In this document: in pieces, positions 1-8,769 of the stretch | Numbering within the stretch: the stretch's first letter is position 1 | Layout of the letters: every line of letters starts with the position of its first letter | Assembly: GCF_003034915.1 (NCBI RefSeq) | Contig: NZ_PZJX01000005.1 | Span: 162,607 to 226,606, forward strand | From: Mesorhizobium helmanticense | Lineage (GTDB): Bacteria; Pseudomonadota; Alphaproteobacteria; Rhizobiales; Rhizobiaceae | Length of the DNA: 64,000 nt | Direction: 5' to 3' | Notes under the pieces: generated by a model | What the model saw: only the letters and a program-made list of their open reading frames with translations | Told to the model about the DNA's origin: nothing | The model's database searches: none | Made by a program: the position numbers and the translations under genes

Positions 1-148
1 CATGCGCCAGGCCCGCACGTCTGTCCCGGTAAAGACCGCGCTCGTCCGGGCCGCGATGCGTAAGTGCTCCTGCCATGCGTATCAATGCGTCTCGCGAAGG
101 AGGCGCGGCAGCGGCGCTCAGCGACACAATTCCGGCAATGCCGCACAT
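1..148 (-). CDS. asnB: Asparagine synthetase (glutamine-hydrolysing), N-terminal part, cut by window edge
   Basis: Reading the minus strand from an ATG at 148 gives an open frame of 49 codons to the window edge. It begins MCGIAGIV, the N-terminus of class II glutamine amidotransferases, in which Cys2 is the nucleophile that releases ammonia from glutamine. It continues with THRGPDERG and AGLAH, which match the conserved HRGPD region of the AsnB family. The C-terminal ATP-pyrophosphatase half lies outside the window. The start is 4 bases after the stop of the NAD-synthetase-like gene, so the two are almost certainly co-transcribed. In this setting the enzyme may amidate a biosynthetic intermediate rather than aspartate; that is inference. 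Family assignment is confident, the substrate is not. Confidence 0.85.
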   Translation of the reverse strand, partial: MCGIAGIVSLSAAAAPPSRDALIRMAGALTHRGPDERGLYRDRRAGLAH

Positions 149-152
149 CCGG

Positions 153-1106
153 TCAGCCCTCGTCCATCGAGGCAGGCAGCAAGGGCCGGGCGTGAAGATA
201 GCGCGCTGCACGCCGTTTGCTGTCGATGTCCTTGAAGACTTTTTGAACCTGGACCGCGGTGAGATCGGCGGCGGCCGCCACCTCCTCGGCAGAGAGCCCG
301 TGGTTCACACCGTAGAGGCACAGATCCATCAGATGATAGGGCAGCGCGAAATAGAACTCCTCCTGGCTCTGGGCCATGGAGAAAGTGTCGGTGGTGGGCG
401 GCCGCCGCCGGATCTCTTCATCCACTCCAAGATATTCGGCCAGTTGGTAGACCTGGGTTTTGTAGAGATGGACGATCGGCATCAGATCGGCGGTTCCATC
501 GCCCTGCTTGACGAAAAAGCCCTGGTCGTACTCAAGGCGGTTTGGCGTGCCTGCCACCGCATAGTTGAGGCGGTCCGCGTGGTAGTACTCGGTCATCTTG
601 CGCAGGCGCTGCTTGTAATTGGTTGCAGCGACGATCTGCAGATAGGCTGCCGGCGACAGGCGCACCGTGTCGGTCTTGCCCTGCGGATCTTCAACCGTGA
701 GGCGTGTTATGTTGAGGCCGTTGCTCTCGAGAACCGACGCAAGCACCAGCTTGCATTTCCAGCCGTCGCCATACTGGGGAACAACGGTCTGGATCGCCTC
801 GATCTGTCGGCGATAAGCGCCAATGGCCTCAAGGGGCGGTGCTATATCTTCCAGGATCGTATCGATGCCAAGCTGGGCCGCGACAACGCGGCCCAGTCTG
901 AGCGAATCGCCGGAGGAATGGTGCTCCGGCATGAATAGCCCCAGAACCTTGTCTTTCCCAAGTGCGCGCGCACACAAGGCAGCGACGACGGAGCTGTCTA
1001 TGCCACCGGAGAGGCCGACAACCACGCCACGGCGCCGCAATGTGCCAAAAACCTGCTCACGCACGATCTCGACCATGCGATCGACCTCCGCGCGAGCATC
1101 GAGCAC
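153..1106 (-). CDS. NAD+ synthetase-like ammonia-dependent ligase
   Basis: The product is about 317 residues. It carries the ATP-pyrophosphatase P-loop LSGGIDSS near residue 30, and later ATNYKQRLRKMTEYYHADR and GTPNRLEYDQGFFVKQGDG, all characteristic of NadE. There is no N-terminal nitrilase (glutaminase) domain, so it would need free ammonia or a partner. I chose the GTG at 1106 because AGCAGGG lies 8 bases upstream; an ATG at 1076 is the alternative, and the reading frame stays open further upstream through the end of the preceding gene. It sits 26 bases after the adenylation protein and 4 bases before asnB. A housekeeping NadE is possible, but the neighbours suggest a specialised paralogue that adenylates a carboxylate for amidation. 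Confidence 0.8.
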   Translation of the reverse strand: MLDARAEVDRMVEIVREQVFGTLRRRGVVVGLSGGIDSSVVAALCARALGKDKVLGLFMPEHHSSGDSLRLGRVVAAQLGIDTILEDIAPPLEAIGAYRRQIEAIQTVVPQYGDGWKCKLVLASVLESNGLNITRLTVEDPQGKTDTVRLSPAAYLQIVAATNYKQRLRKMTEYYHADRLNYAVAGTPNRLEYDQGFFVKQGDGTADLMPIVHLYKTQVYQLAEYLGVDEEIRRRPPTTDTFSMAQSQEEFYFALPYHLMDLCLYGVNHGLSAEEVAAAADLTAVQVQKVFKDIDSKRRAARYLHARPLLPASMDEG

Positions 1107-1132
1107 CAGCGTGGCCCTGCTGAATTCCGAAA

Positions 1133-3868
1133 TCAGGTCGATGGTCCGTACTCCCGTATGCGCAGCTCGGCCGCGGAATAGGTTTGCTCCAAAGCGCTCT
1201 CGATGAGTGGGCGGTTGGTGGCGAGATAAGGCTCCGTGACCATATCGAAGTGACTGCCAACGACCGGAACCACATCCAGACGCGCGAAAGCGCCATCCCA
1301 CCCAATGGCCAACGGCATTTTGGGACGAGCGCAGCGGAAGAGGGTTGCGGTGATCGGCAGCGTCGGTCTGGGTATCGCCAGCCACTGGTAGAAGGCCCGC
1401 CCTCGCAACTGCCCCTGCAGTTCCAGTTTGGTTCTGAAGCTCGTCGCGTTGAACTCATCCTGAGCATAGCGATTGAGGATGCGGGCGAGCTGCACCTCGA
1501 AGCCCGTTTTGACAGCAACTTTTGCCAGGAAGCGGCAAACCATCCGGTCAGCGGTGACGCGATTGGTCCGGATCCGCTGGTATGTGCGGACAATCATCTC
1601 CCAATAGGTGCTGCGCTCGCCGAGGAGGCTCGTGTCGAGGATTCCAAGGAACTTTATGGTTCGCCCCGCAGCCAACAGCCGCTCCGCAACCTCGAACGCG
1701 ACGGCGCCGCCGAGCGAATGGCCGAGAAGTCTTATGGGGCCTGTCGGCTGCGCGCGGCGGATCTGCTCTACCGCGCCCTCGGCCATGTTTGCGACAGTGT
1801 TTGGTCCGCGCAATATCATAGCCAAGGCTGGATACCTGATGGGGACCACTCGCGCCATCTTGCCCATCGAAGATGCAAAGGCGGCAAAGCTTGGGCCATA
1901 GCCGGCGGATCCCGGCAGCAGGAAAAGAATTGGGGGTTCGTGTTTTTTCACTTGCGTGCTTAGGGCGCCGGCTTGTGCCGACGCGACCACCCTGACCATT
2001 TCGCCCATGTCCATACCGACCGTGAACCCATCGAGACTGAGTTCCTGTCCGATGGCGTTTTCGATTTCCATGACGCAACGCAACAGCTTCAGCGAATCTC
2101 CGCCTGCGTCATCCCAGCGTCCTGCGGCGACGCGTGTGTTGAGGATATTGTTCCAGACATGCTGCACTATTCGATGGGCAGTCATCTCGCTGGTATTGGA
2201 TTGTTGCGCAGCCGGGGCGAACTTCCTGGCTGAAAGATCAATCTCCGCAAGCGCAGCCATGTCGACCTTGCCCCCCGGCAGACGTGGAATTGCGGTGATC
2301 GTGTGGAACCGCATGGGACATAGCTCCGGCGGCAGCTTCGTTCTGACAAGCTGGCGAAGTTCGTCCGAAAAGGCTGGCCCCGCCCATGGCTGGGGAATGG
2401 CGAATGCAACAAGCTCACTTGCCGCCGTCATGACTGCGACGGCATCCTCCACGTCAGACGCGCTACGCAATACAAGTTCGAGTTCGGTCGGCTCGATACG
2501 CCGACCATTGATCTTTATTTGGCGGCCCTTGCGGCCAACGATGTGCAGCAGGCCATGGCTGTCAAGCCGGACAAGGTCACCCGTTGCGAATATCCGCAGA
2601 TCACCATCATTCGGATTCGATGCCACGGGCACGACGGCGCCGTTCTCCCAATGGCCAAGCAAGACATAAGGGCTTCTTATCAGGAGCTCGCCAACCTCGC
2701 CGGGCTGAACGCGGCGCCCTCCTTCGTCGACAATCGCGAACATCATTCCTGGGAGCAGCCAGCCAACCGGAACCGAGGCGCCTTCCTCTGACCAGTCTTG
2801 CGGCAAGAACCATTGCGCCCCCGTGGTCTCGGTTGACGAGTAACCGATCTGGATGAAGCAGGTGCTCGACACGACTTTGCGCAGCAGGGCGATATCGGCC
2901 CATGTCACCTTTTCTCCGCCGATCCGGGCCACTCTGAGCGAGCGGAAGGCGTCAGCAGGTGTGTCCGCCATGAGTACGCGAAGCAAGGCCGGCACCAGAT
3001 AGGTGACCGTCACGCCTTCGGATTCCATCAGGCGCTGGACCGCCCGCAAGCCGATGGCTTCGAGCTCGGCGAGATGCAAGGTGGCGCCGGTCAGGACGGC
3101 GGCGAGAACCTCCCGGCAACCGGCGATCGTGGCGGGCCCGGTCAAGGGTAAGAAGACATCATCCGAGTTGATGTGGCATGCGTCGACATATTGCTGAACC
3201 CGCCAAAGCAGGCTGCGCTGGCTGTTGACGATGCCTTTGGGGTGACCGGTGCTGCCTGAGGTGTAGAGCACCACCGCGGGCGCGTCGACCGAGACGGAAC
3301 AGGACTGGGGTAGCGGCTGGACCTGTGGCGTGATGCTGGTGGTCGCGTCAATCCACTGGACATCCTGAGTCAGACCGACAGGGCGAACATCGCCATCGCC
3401 TATGACCGCCGAGAGCCGAGCCGCGACAACAATCTCATTGGTTTGCGAATGGGGATCTCTCGTGTTGAGCGGCACGGAAGGCCGCCCAACCGCCATGCTC
3501 GCCAAGATGGCCACAGGGTACCAGGCCGAGTTGGCCTGAAGGATCCCGATCGCCTGTCCGCTGGGAACGGCAACGGCAATTCGGTGGGACAGCATCTCGA
3601 CGGCTTGCAGAAGCTGGGAATATGTCAGACGGGTGGTGCCATCGCTGATCGCCAGTTTGTTGGGATATTGCCTAGTGATGTCTCTCAGGTGATCGAAGAC
3701 GGTGATGTTCGCAAAATCGACGCCCATGCGTTGATAGGGGCGCAGGACGGGGCCGCCCTGATCAAGTGCGTATTCCGGGACGTTCGACCATCTACCGGGG
3801 GTCGTTGGTTGACGATCCGCCTGTAGATCCTGATCCGTCCTTTCTGATGCCAAATACATTGGAGACAT
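1133..3868 (-). CDS. Stand-alone adenylation-carrier-thioesterase protein (NRPS-like)
   Basis: The protein has 911 residues. An ANL adenylation domain spans about residues 55-540: the phosphate loop YTSGSTGHPKG, GYSSTE, ATGDLVRLD and the late lysine motif LPGGKVD are all present. A phosphopantetheine carrier domain follows, with GGDSLKLL supplying the modified serine. A type I thioesterase occupies the last 270 residues, with GHSLGG around the nucleophile and GSHFDMV supplying histidine. There is no condensation domain. The region where amino-acid-activating domains carry an aspartate that holds the alpha-amine reads TGPATIAGC, so an alpha-amino acid substrate looks unlikely. The start is an ATG at 3868 with a weak ribosome site. 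It is the first gene of a run with the NadE-like and AsnB genes. Confidence 0.85.
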   Translation of the reverse strand: MSPMYLASERTDQDLQADRQPTTPGRWSNVPEYALDQGGPVLRPYQRMGVDFANITVFDHLRDITRQYPNKLAISDGTTRLTYSQLLQAVEMLSHRIAVAVPSGQAIGILQANSAWYPVAILASMAVGRPSVPLNTRDPHSQTNEIVVAARLSAVIGDGDVRPVGLTQDVQWIDATTSITPQVQPLPQSCSVSVDAPAVVLYTSGSTGHPKGIVNSQRSLLWRVQQYVDACHINSDDVFLPLTGPATIAGCREVLAAVLTGATLHLAELEAIGLRAVQRLMESEGVTVTYLVPALLRVLMADTPADAFRSLRVARIGGEKVTWADIALLRKVVSSTCFIQIGYSSTETTGAQWFLPQDWSEEGASVPVGWLLPGMMFAIVDEGGRRVQPGEVGELLIRSPYVLLGHWENGAVVPVASNPNDGDLRIFATGDLVRLDSHGLLHIVGRKGRQIKINGRRIEPTELELVLRSASDVEDAVAVMTAASELVAFAIPQPWAGPAFSDELRQLVRTKLPPELCPMRFHTITAIPRLPGGKVDMAALAEIDLSARKFAPAAQQSNTSEMTAHRIVQHVWNNILNTRVAAGRWDDAGGDSLKLLRCVMEIENAIGQELSLDGFTVGMDMGEMVRVVASAQAGALSTQVKKHEPPILFLLPGSAGYGPSFAAFASSMGKMARVVPIRYPALAMILRGPNTVANMAEGAVEQIRRAQPTGPIRLLGHSLGGAVAFEVAERLLAAGRTIKFLGILDTSLLGERSTYWEMIVRTYQRIRTNRVTADRMVCRFLAKVAVKTGFEVQLARILNRYAQDEFNATSFRTKLELQGQLRGRAFYQWLAIPRPTLPITATLFRCARPKMPLAIGWDGAFARLDVVPVVGSHFDMVTEPYLATNRPLIESALEQTYSAAELRIREYGPST

Positions 3869-4104
3869 GAGTGGCCCACGCTGAGGTTAGGGTCACTTAT
3901 CGCGCTCCGTCGAAACCTTTTCATCGATCATTCTGATGACGCCGCCACGCCTCAAGGGGGCTGACCGCACGACCGACAAGGAATATTCGCCGCCGCTATC
4001 GGCAATCGGGCTTGGTCTTCACGCTATTGTGATTTCACGCCAAGTCACTTTCTTCTTTCGGAAAAAAGCGATAGGCGTGCGGATGGAGCCGGGAATAGAG
4101 TATC

Positions 4105-4374
4105 TTACTTCCAACGTCCGGCCGCAAACCCCTGTTTATCCTGCTTTTTAACGGGCCAAGCGTTGGCAGCGGCGTGTGCGCCGGAGACAAAGCAATAGGC
4201 GAAGATTTGCCCCCGGTTCTCGTCCGTTACACGGACCCAATCCTTTTCCCACGTTCGCAGCGTGATGTGTCGATCCGTCGCCAGGGAAGCTGCTCTGAAC
4301 GGGCTTGGCGCGTCGATGATGCGACCCGCGATCACATCATCGCCTTCCATTCGCTCGACGAGATACGTCTGCAT
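4105..4374 (-). CDS. Small conserved-looking hypothetical protein
   Basis: This 89-residue protein has no domain I can name. The first 65 residues look like a folded soluble domain, with a mix of charged and hydrophobic residues (RMEGDDVIAGRIIDAPSPF, EKDWVRVTDENRGQIFAYC), and the tail is basic. The composition and the clean stop make it more credible than the overlapping frames. It stands alone between the biosynthetic operon and a small membrane protein, with all of them on the minus strand. No function is proposed. Confidence 0.5.
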   Translation of the reverse strand: MQTYLVERMEGDDVIAGRIIDAPSPFRAASLATDRHITLRTWEKDWVRVTDENRGQIFAYCFVSGAHAAANAWPVKKQDKQGFAAGRWK

Positions 4375-4502
4375 CGATGGCTCCAGGCAGTAACTTGGAC
4401 GTGAGCGACCTTACCGTGGCCTAATGACACTTTGACTACTGCCGCCACCGGCTTCGTCCGGCGGCCTCCTAAGCGCACGGCGCTGTACACCGCCAGCTCG
4501 CG

Positions 4503-4700
4503 TCAGTCGGACTTCTTGGTTGAAGGTTGAGTAAAGATGCTGCGGAGCCTGGGAAAATACAGGATTACAACTGAGATCAGCAAGATCGCCAGAAGGAGGA
4601 CCACGAACTGCAGGATGGTGTAGCCGAGTTGATCGCGCGGCACGAACCAACCAGCCACGACACCGGCGCCAGCCAGGAGAATGCCAATGAGCCAACTCAT
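4503..4700 (-). CDS. Small two-helix membrane protein
   Basis: The 65-residue product starts MSWLIGILLAGAGVVAGW and contains two hydrophobic stretches, residues 3-20 and about 27-47, joined by a short polar turn with RDQ. The C-terminus is basic and polar (RSIFTQPSTKKSD). This fits a small inner-membrane protein with both ends on the same side. No family is recognised. About 200 bases with no evident gene separate it from the yhhJ-type permease on the same strand. Confidence 0.5.
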   Translation of the reverse strand: MSWLIGILLAGAGVVAGWFVPRDQLGYTILQFVVLLLAILLISVVILYFPRLRSIFTQPSTKKSD

Positions 4701-4900
4701 AATGATAGAATCCAGTGGTTGAACATCGTCAACATATCGAGTTCGGCCCGCCAGACTTTGCGTTGGATCAATTGGATATGATGGCAGGGGCTCGATGCGG
4801 CGAAAAACGAAAGATCGCGTGACGAATGACCGGCGGCACGGCGATTCCAGGCGGTCTGCTCACGACAACGCCTACATGCTCACGAACCCAAAGATCGAGC

Positions 4901-6028
4901 TTACTGTGCCACGGCGATGGAGCGCCTGAAAAGGGCCAGGCTCGCTGCGAGAAACGTCACGCCCATAATCAGCACGGTCGCGAATTCCTTCCATACGATC
5001 GTGAAATCCGCTCCCCTTGAAACGATCGCCTGCATGAAGCTGACGTAATGCCGGGAGGGGAGAAACCACGTTAGGTACTGAAGCCATTGAGGCTGGCTCG
5101 CGACCGGTGACATGCCCCCTGACAACATCATCATCGGCATGATGACCATAATCATCAGGAGCGCGAACTGCGCCATGGTGCGCGCGAGCGTACCGAGAAA
5201 GATGCCGATAGCGGCCGCGGCAAATACGTAGATGATCGTGCCAAGCATCAGCAGCCCGCGCGAGCCAGCGATCGGAACGTCGAGCGCCCCCTCCACGACC
5301 AACAGCAAAGAACAGGTGAAAGCGACGATGATCACGAGACCGTTCGCCCAGACCTTGGCGAGCGCGATCTCAAATGCTGTGAGGGGCATCGCCAAGAGAT
5401 GCTCGATAGTGCCGTGCTCACGCTCACGCAACAGCGCCGCTCCGGTCAGGATGATGACCAGCATCGATAGCTGATCGGCCAGGCTCACAATCGACCTGAA
5501 CCAAGATTGTGTCCCCCCGGGATTGAAGGCGCGACGGATGGCGAGATCGGAGGAGAGCCCTGTTGTTTCTTCGAGATTCTCCCGGTACCGGTCAACCTCC
5601 TTCGTCACCATGCTTTGGATATAACCAGCACCCAGAGAAGCCTGTTGCGAGGCTGTGGCGTCCACATTCACCTGGATTTCGGTGTCACGTCCCTTTCGTG
5701 TGTCTTTCTCGAATCCCGGCGGTATGACGACTATGAAGGTGTATAGCCCCTCGTCTATCGCGCGGTCGATGTCGGCGGCACTAATGGTTCTGACGGCCTG
5801 GAAGTACGGTGGATAGAACAGCCCGGCGATTGAGCGGGAGAGCTGTGATTGGTCCTCGTCGACAATGCCGATGGCGGCGTTGTTGACCGTCTCTCCGGCA
5901 CCGGTCGACTGCGTGTAGATGCTGAAGCCAAACGACCAGATGATGAACAGAATCATCGTCAGGTCCTTTGCAAGCGTCCGAAGCTCCTTGGTGCCGAGCC
6001 AGAAGATTGTGGAGAAGCTCGGCATCAT
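4901..6028 (-). CDS. yhhJ: ABC-2 type transporter permease, YhhJ-like
   Basis: The product is about 375 residues and has the ABC-2 layout: one N-terminal membrane helix (residues 20-40), a large extracytoplasmic domain, then a cluster of five or six helices from about residue 185. The motif REREHGTIEHLLAMPL before the helix cluster is typical of this family. The start is the ATG at 6028, whose A is shared with the TGA of the upstream gene, with CAGGAG close upstream, so translation is coupled. It is the third gene of a yhiI-rbbA-yhhJ operon and should pair with the RbbA-like protein as an export permease. The exported substrate is unknown. Confidence 0.85.
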   Translation of the reverse strand: MMPSFSTIFWLGTKELRTLAKDLTMILFIIWSFGFSIYTQSTGAGETVNNAAIGIVDEDQSQLSRSIAGLFYPPYFQAVRTISAADIDRAIDEGLYTFIVVIPPGFEKDTRKGRDTEIQVNVDATASQQASLGAGYIQSMVTKEVDRYRENLEETTGLSSDLAIRRAFNPGGTQSWFRSIVSLADQLSMLVIILTGAALLREREHGTIEHLLAMPLTAFEIALAKVWANGLVIIVAFTCSLLLVVEGALDVPIAGSRGLLMLGTIIYVFAAAAIGIFLGTLARTMAQFALLMIMVIMPMMMLSGGMSPVASQPQWLQYLTWFLPSRHYVSFMQAIVSRGADFTIVWKEFATVLIMGVTFLAASLALFRRSIAVAQ

Positions 6029-8769
6029 CACTTCTCCTGTTTTTTCAGGAGGATCATCGACAGCATCAGAAAGGCCGGAGGGAACAGCGCGAGCGCCAGG
6101 AGATCCGTCGCCATGTCGCCAAACCCAAGCCCCTTGGTGAAGGCGCCGACGCTCATGTGCATATAGTAGGTCGTCGGCCACAGCCGGCCCATGAGGCGCG
6201 CGCCGCCTTCGAGCGTCGAGACGGGCTGCATCATCCCCGAGAATTGCATGGTCGGCAGCATCGACAAGACCGCGCCAGCGAAGACCGCTGTCACTTGGCT
6301 CCTGGTGAGGGTCGAGATGAAGAGTCCATAGCCAGTGGCGGCCGCGGTGTAGAGCAGAGCCCCAAGCGCCAGAACCATGCCGTTGCCCTTGAGTGGAACC
6401 TCAAATAAGAACAGCACAGTCGCCGTCAGGATAACGAAATTAATCATTCCGACGCCGAGATAAGGCAGCTGCTTGCCGATCAGGAATTCCAGCCGGGTCG
6501 TTGGCGTCACATAGAAATTGGTGATCGTACCGATCTCCTTTTCCCGAGCGACGCTCACCGCCATCAGGATCGCCAGGAACATCATCATCAGCATGGCCGG
6601 AAGCGATGGTCCGATGGAATAGATGCTCTCGGCTGTCGGATTATAGCGATAGCGGACCTGGAGCGTCGTGGTGGGACCGGATGTGGCTGGGGTGCTCGCC
6701 TCACGGCTTCTTTGCTCGGAGAAGAGGTTGTGCGCCTGTTGTACATATCCCTCGATGGTCGCCGCCCTCGTGGTGTTCGCGCCATCGATCCACGCCGAGA
6801 CCTGCCAGTCGGACCCGCGTTTCACCATGCGGCCGAAGTTCGACGGGATCTCGATAGCGAGTTCGATGTCGTTGGACTTCAGACGGTCTTCCATCCCCTG
6901 CACGCTCTGGATCGGCGATCGCTCCGTGAAGTAGGGGGAACTCGAGAAACTGCCGAGATAGGCTCGGCTTTCGGGTGTGTTGTCATGGTCGAAGGCCGCG
7001 TAGGCCAGGTTGGTCACGTCGTTCGACAAGCCGAAGCCGAAGATCAGCATGATGATGAGAGAGCCGAGGAAGGCGAAGGCGAGCCGGATGGGATCGCGCA
7101 TGAGCGACAACATCTCGCACTGCGTGTAGGCGAGCAGGCGCCGTAGCGGCATAAAGCGCGGGCGAACAGGCGAAGCGACCCGCGCTTCCTGCCGGACCGG
7201 CGACAGAGCTTCCTGCGTGGCCGGCGCGGATCGAGACCCTTCGGCTTCCTCGATATAGGCGATGAAAGCCTCTTCGAGATCGGCGCCGTTCTTGGAGGCG
7301 ATCACGTTCTCCGGTGTATCGCACACGAGCACGCGACCTGCATGCATCAGCGAGATGCGGTCGCAACGCATCGCTTCGTTCATGAAATGCGTGGAGACGA
7401 AGATGGTCACATTGCGGCTTCGCGACAGGTCGACCAGCAGCCGCCAGAAATCGTCTCGTGCCTGCGGATCAACGCCGGAGGTCGGCTCATCGAGTATGAG
7501 GAGCTCCGGATCGTGCACGATCGCGACCGCGAGCGAGAGGCGTTGGCGCACACCAAGCGGAAGGGAACTGGCGTCAGCATCCGCATAGCCGGTCAGTCCA
7601 ACCTTCTTGATGAGTTCTTCGCTGCGGTCGGCGGCATTGCTCAGGTGGAACAGGCGGGCGTGCAGAAGAAGGTTCTGGCGAACCGTCAGCTCGCCGTAGA
7701 GCGAAAAGGATTGCGTCATGAAGCCGACGCGCCGACGTATCGACAGATCATTGGCGTCGACAGGGCTGCCGCACACCTCCGCCTCGCCCTCACTGGCTGC
7801 AAGCAGCCCGGTCAGCATCTTCATCGTTGTGGTCTTGCCGCAGCCGTTGGAACCAAGGAAGCCGAAGATTTCGCCTTTCTCGATGGTAAAGCTGACACGA
7901 TCGACCGCGGTGAACTTACCAAAGCGGCGGGTCAGGCCCTTCGCCACGATCACCGGTTCTTCGGAGCAGGGCTTGCGCGGCGGAATGACGAAGCGCTTGT
8001 GTTTGCTCTGTTGCCCTGGCTGCAAGGCGACAAAGACCGATTCAAGATCTTGCTCGCCGGTGGCTTTCCGGAGCTCGTCGGCGGTGCCGAAGGCGAGCAC
8101 TTTCCCGTGATCCATCGCTACCAGCCAATCGCAGTGGTTGGCTTCGTCCATATAGGCGGTCGAGACTACGACGCTCATCATCGGCCGCTCGTGGCGCAGG
8201 TCGGCGATGAGCGTCCAGAATTGTCGCCGCGAGAGGGGATCGACCCCCGTCGTCGGCTCATCGAGAATGAGAAGGTCGGGCTCATGGATGAGCGCGCAGC
8301 ACAGTCCCAGCTTCTGCTTCATGCCGCCCGAGAGCTTTCCCACGGGGCGGTCGAGAAAGGGCAGCAGTCCCGTTGCGCCCGCGAGCTTGCGAATGCGCAT
8401 CTCTCGCTCACCCGCGGCAAGACCAAACAGCGTGCCAAAGAAGGCAAGGTTCTCCGCAACGCTTATCTCCTGGTAGAGGTTCTTGCCGAGCCCCTGCGGC
8501 ATGTAGGCGATGCGCGTGCAAACCGCCCGGCGATGTCCGGCGTTGGCCATGCTGCCGTCCAGGACCTGGACCGTACCGATCTGCAGTTTCCGTGCGCCGC
8601 CGATCAAACCCAGCAGGGTCGACTTGCCGGCGCCGTCGGGGCCAATGAGGCCCGTCATCCGGCCACTGGGCAGATCGAACGACACATTGTCGAGCGCCAG
8701 GACCTTGCCGTAGGTGTGGGTGACGCCGGTGATCCGGGCAATCTGGCCAGCCGGCACGGCCATCGTCAT
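6028..8769 (-). CDS. rbbA: RbbA-like double ATPase fused to ABC-2 permease
   Basis: The 913-residue protein is close to the 911 residues of E. coli RbbA (YhiH). Two nucleotide-binding domains come first. NBD1 has Walker A GPDGAGKST, signature LSGGM and Walker B LLILDEPTTGVDP. NBD2 has GSNGCGKTT and LLILDEPTSGVDP, but the signature position reads SLPLGVRQ rather than LSGGQ, as in known RbbA proteins. An ABC-2 permease half with about six helices fills residues 545-913. The gene overlaps the upstream HlyD-type gene by ATGA and the downstream permease by one base, so the three form one unit. E. coli RbbA was described as ribosome-associated; an exporter role here is inferred from the operon. Confidence 0.88.
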   Translation of the reverse strand: MTMAVPAGQIARITGVTHTYGKVLALDNVSFDLPSGRMTGLIGPDGAGKSTLLGLIGGARKLQIGTVQVLDGSMANAGHRRAVCTRIAYMPQGLGKNLYQEISVAENLAFFGTLFGLAAGEREMRIRKLAGATGLLPFLDRPVGKLSGGMKQKLGLCCALIHEPDLLILDEPTTGVDPLSRRQFWTLIADLRHERPMMSVVVSTAYMDEANHCDWLVAMDHGKVLAFGTADELRKATGEQDLESVFVALQPGQQSKHKRFVIPPRKPCSEEPVIVAKGLTRRFGKFTAVDRVSFTIEKGEIFGFLGSNGCGKTTTMKMLTGLLAASEGEAEVCGSPVDANDLSIRRRVGFMTQSFSLYGELTVRQNLLLHARLFHLSNAADRSEELIKKVGLTGYADADASSLPLGVRQRLSLAVAIVHDPELLILDEPTSGVDPQARDDFWRLLVDLSRSRNVTIFVSTHFMNEAMRCDRISLMHAGRVLVCDTPENVIASKNGADLEEAFIAYIEEAEGSRSAPATQEALSPVRQEARVASPVRPRFMPLRRLLAYTQCEMLSLMRDPIRLAFAFLGSLIIMLIFGFGLSNDVTNLAYAAFDHDNTPESRAYLGSFSSSPYFTERSPIQSVQGMEDRLKSNDIELAIEIPSNFGRMVKRGSDWQVSAWIDGANTTRAATIEGYVQQAHNLFSEQRSREASTPATSGPTTTLQVRYRYNPTAESIYSIGPSLPAMLMMMFLAILMAVSVAREKEIGTITNFYVTPTTRLEFLIGKQLPYLGVGMINFVILTATVLFLFEVPLKGNGMVLALGALLYTAAATGYGLFISTLTRSQVTAVFAGAVLSMLPTMQFSGMMQPVSTLEGGARLMGRLWPTTYYMHMSVGAFTKGLGFGDMATDLLALALFPPAFLMLSMILLKKQEK

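Noticed and set aside
3936..4151. A 71-codon plus-strand frame in the gap after the adenylation gene
   Set aside because: It overlaps the better-supported minus-strand small protein and has a composition unlike a folded protein.
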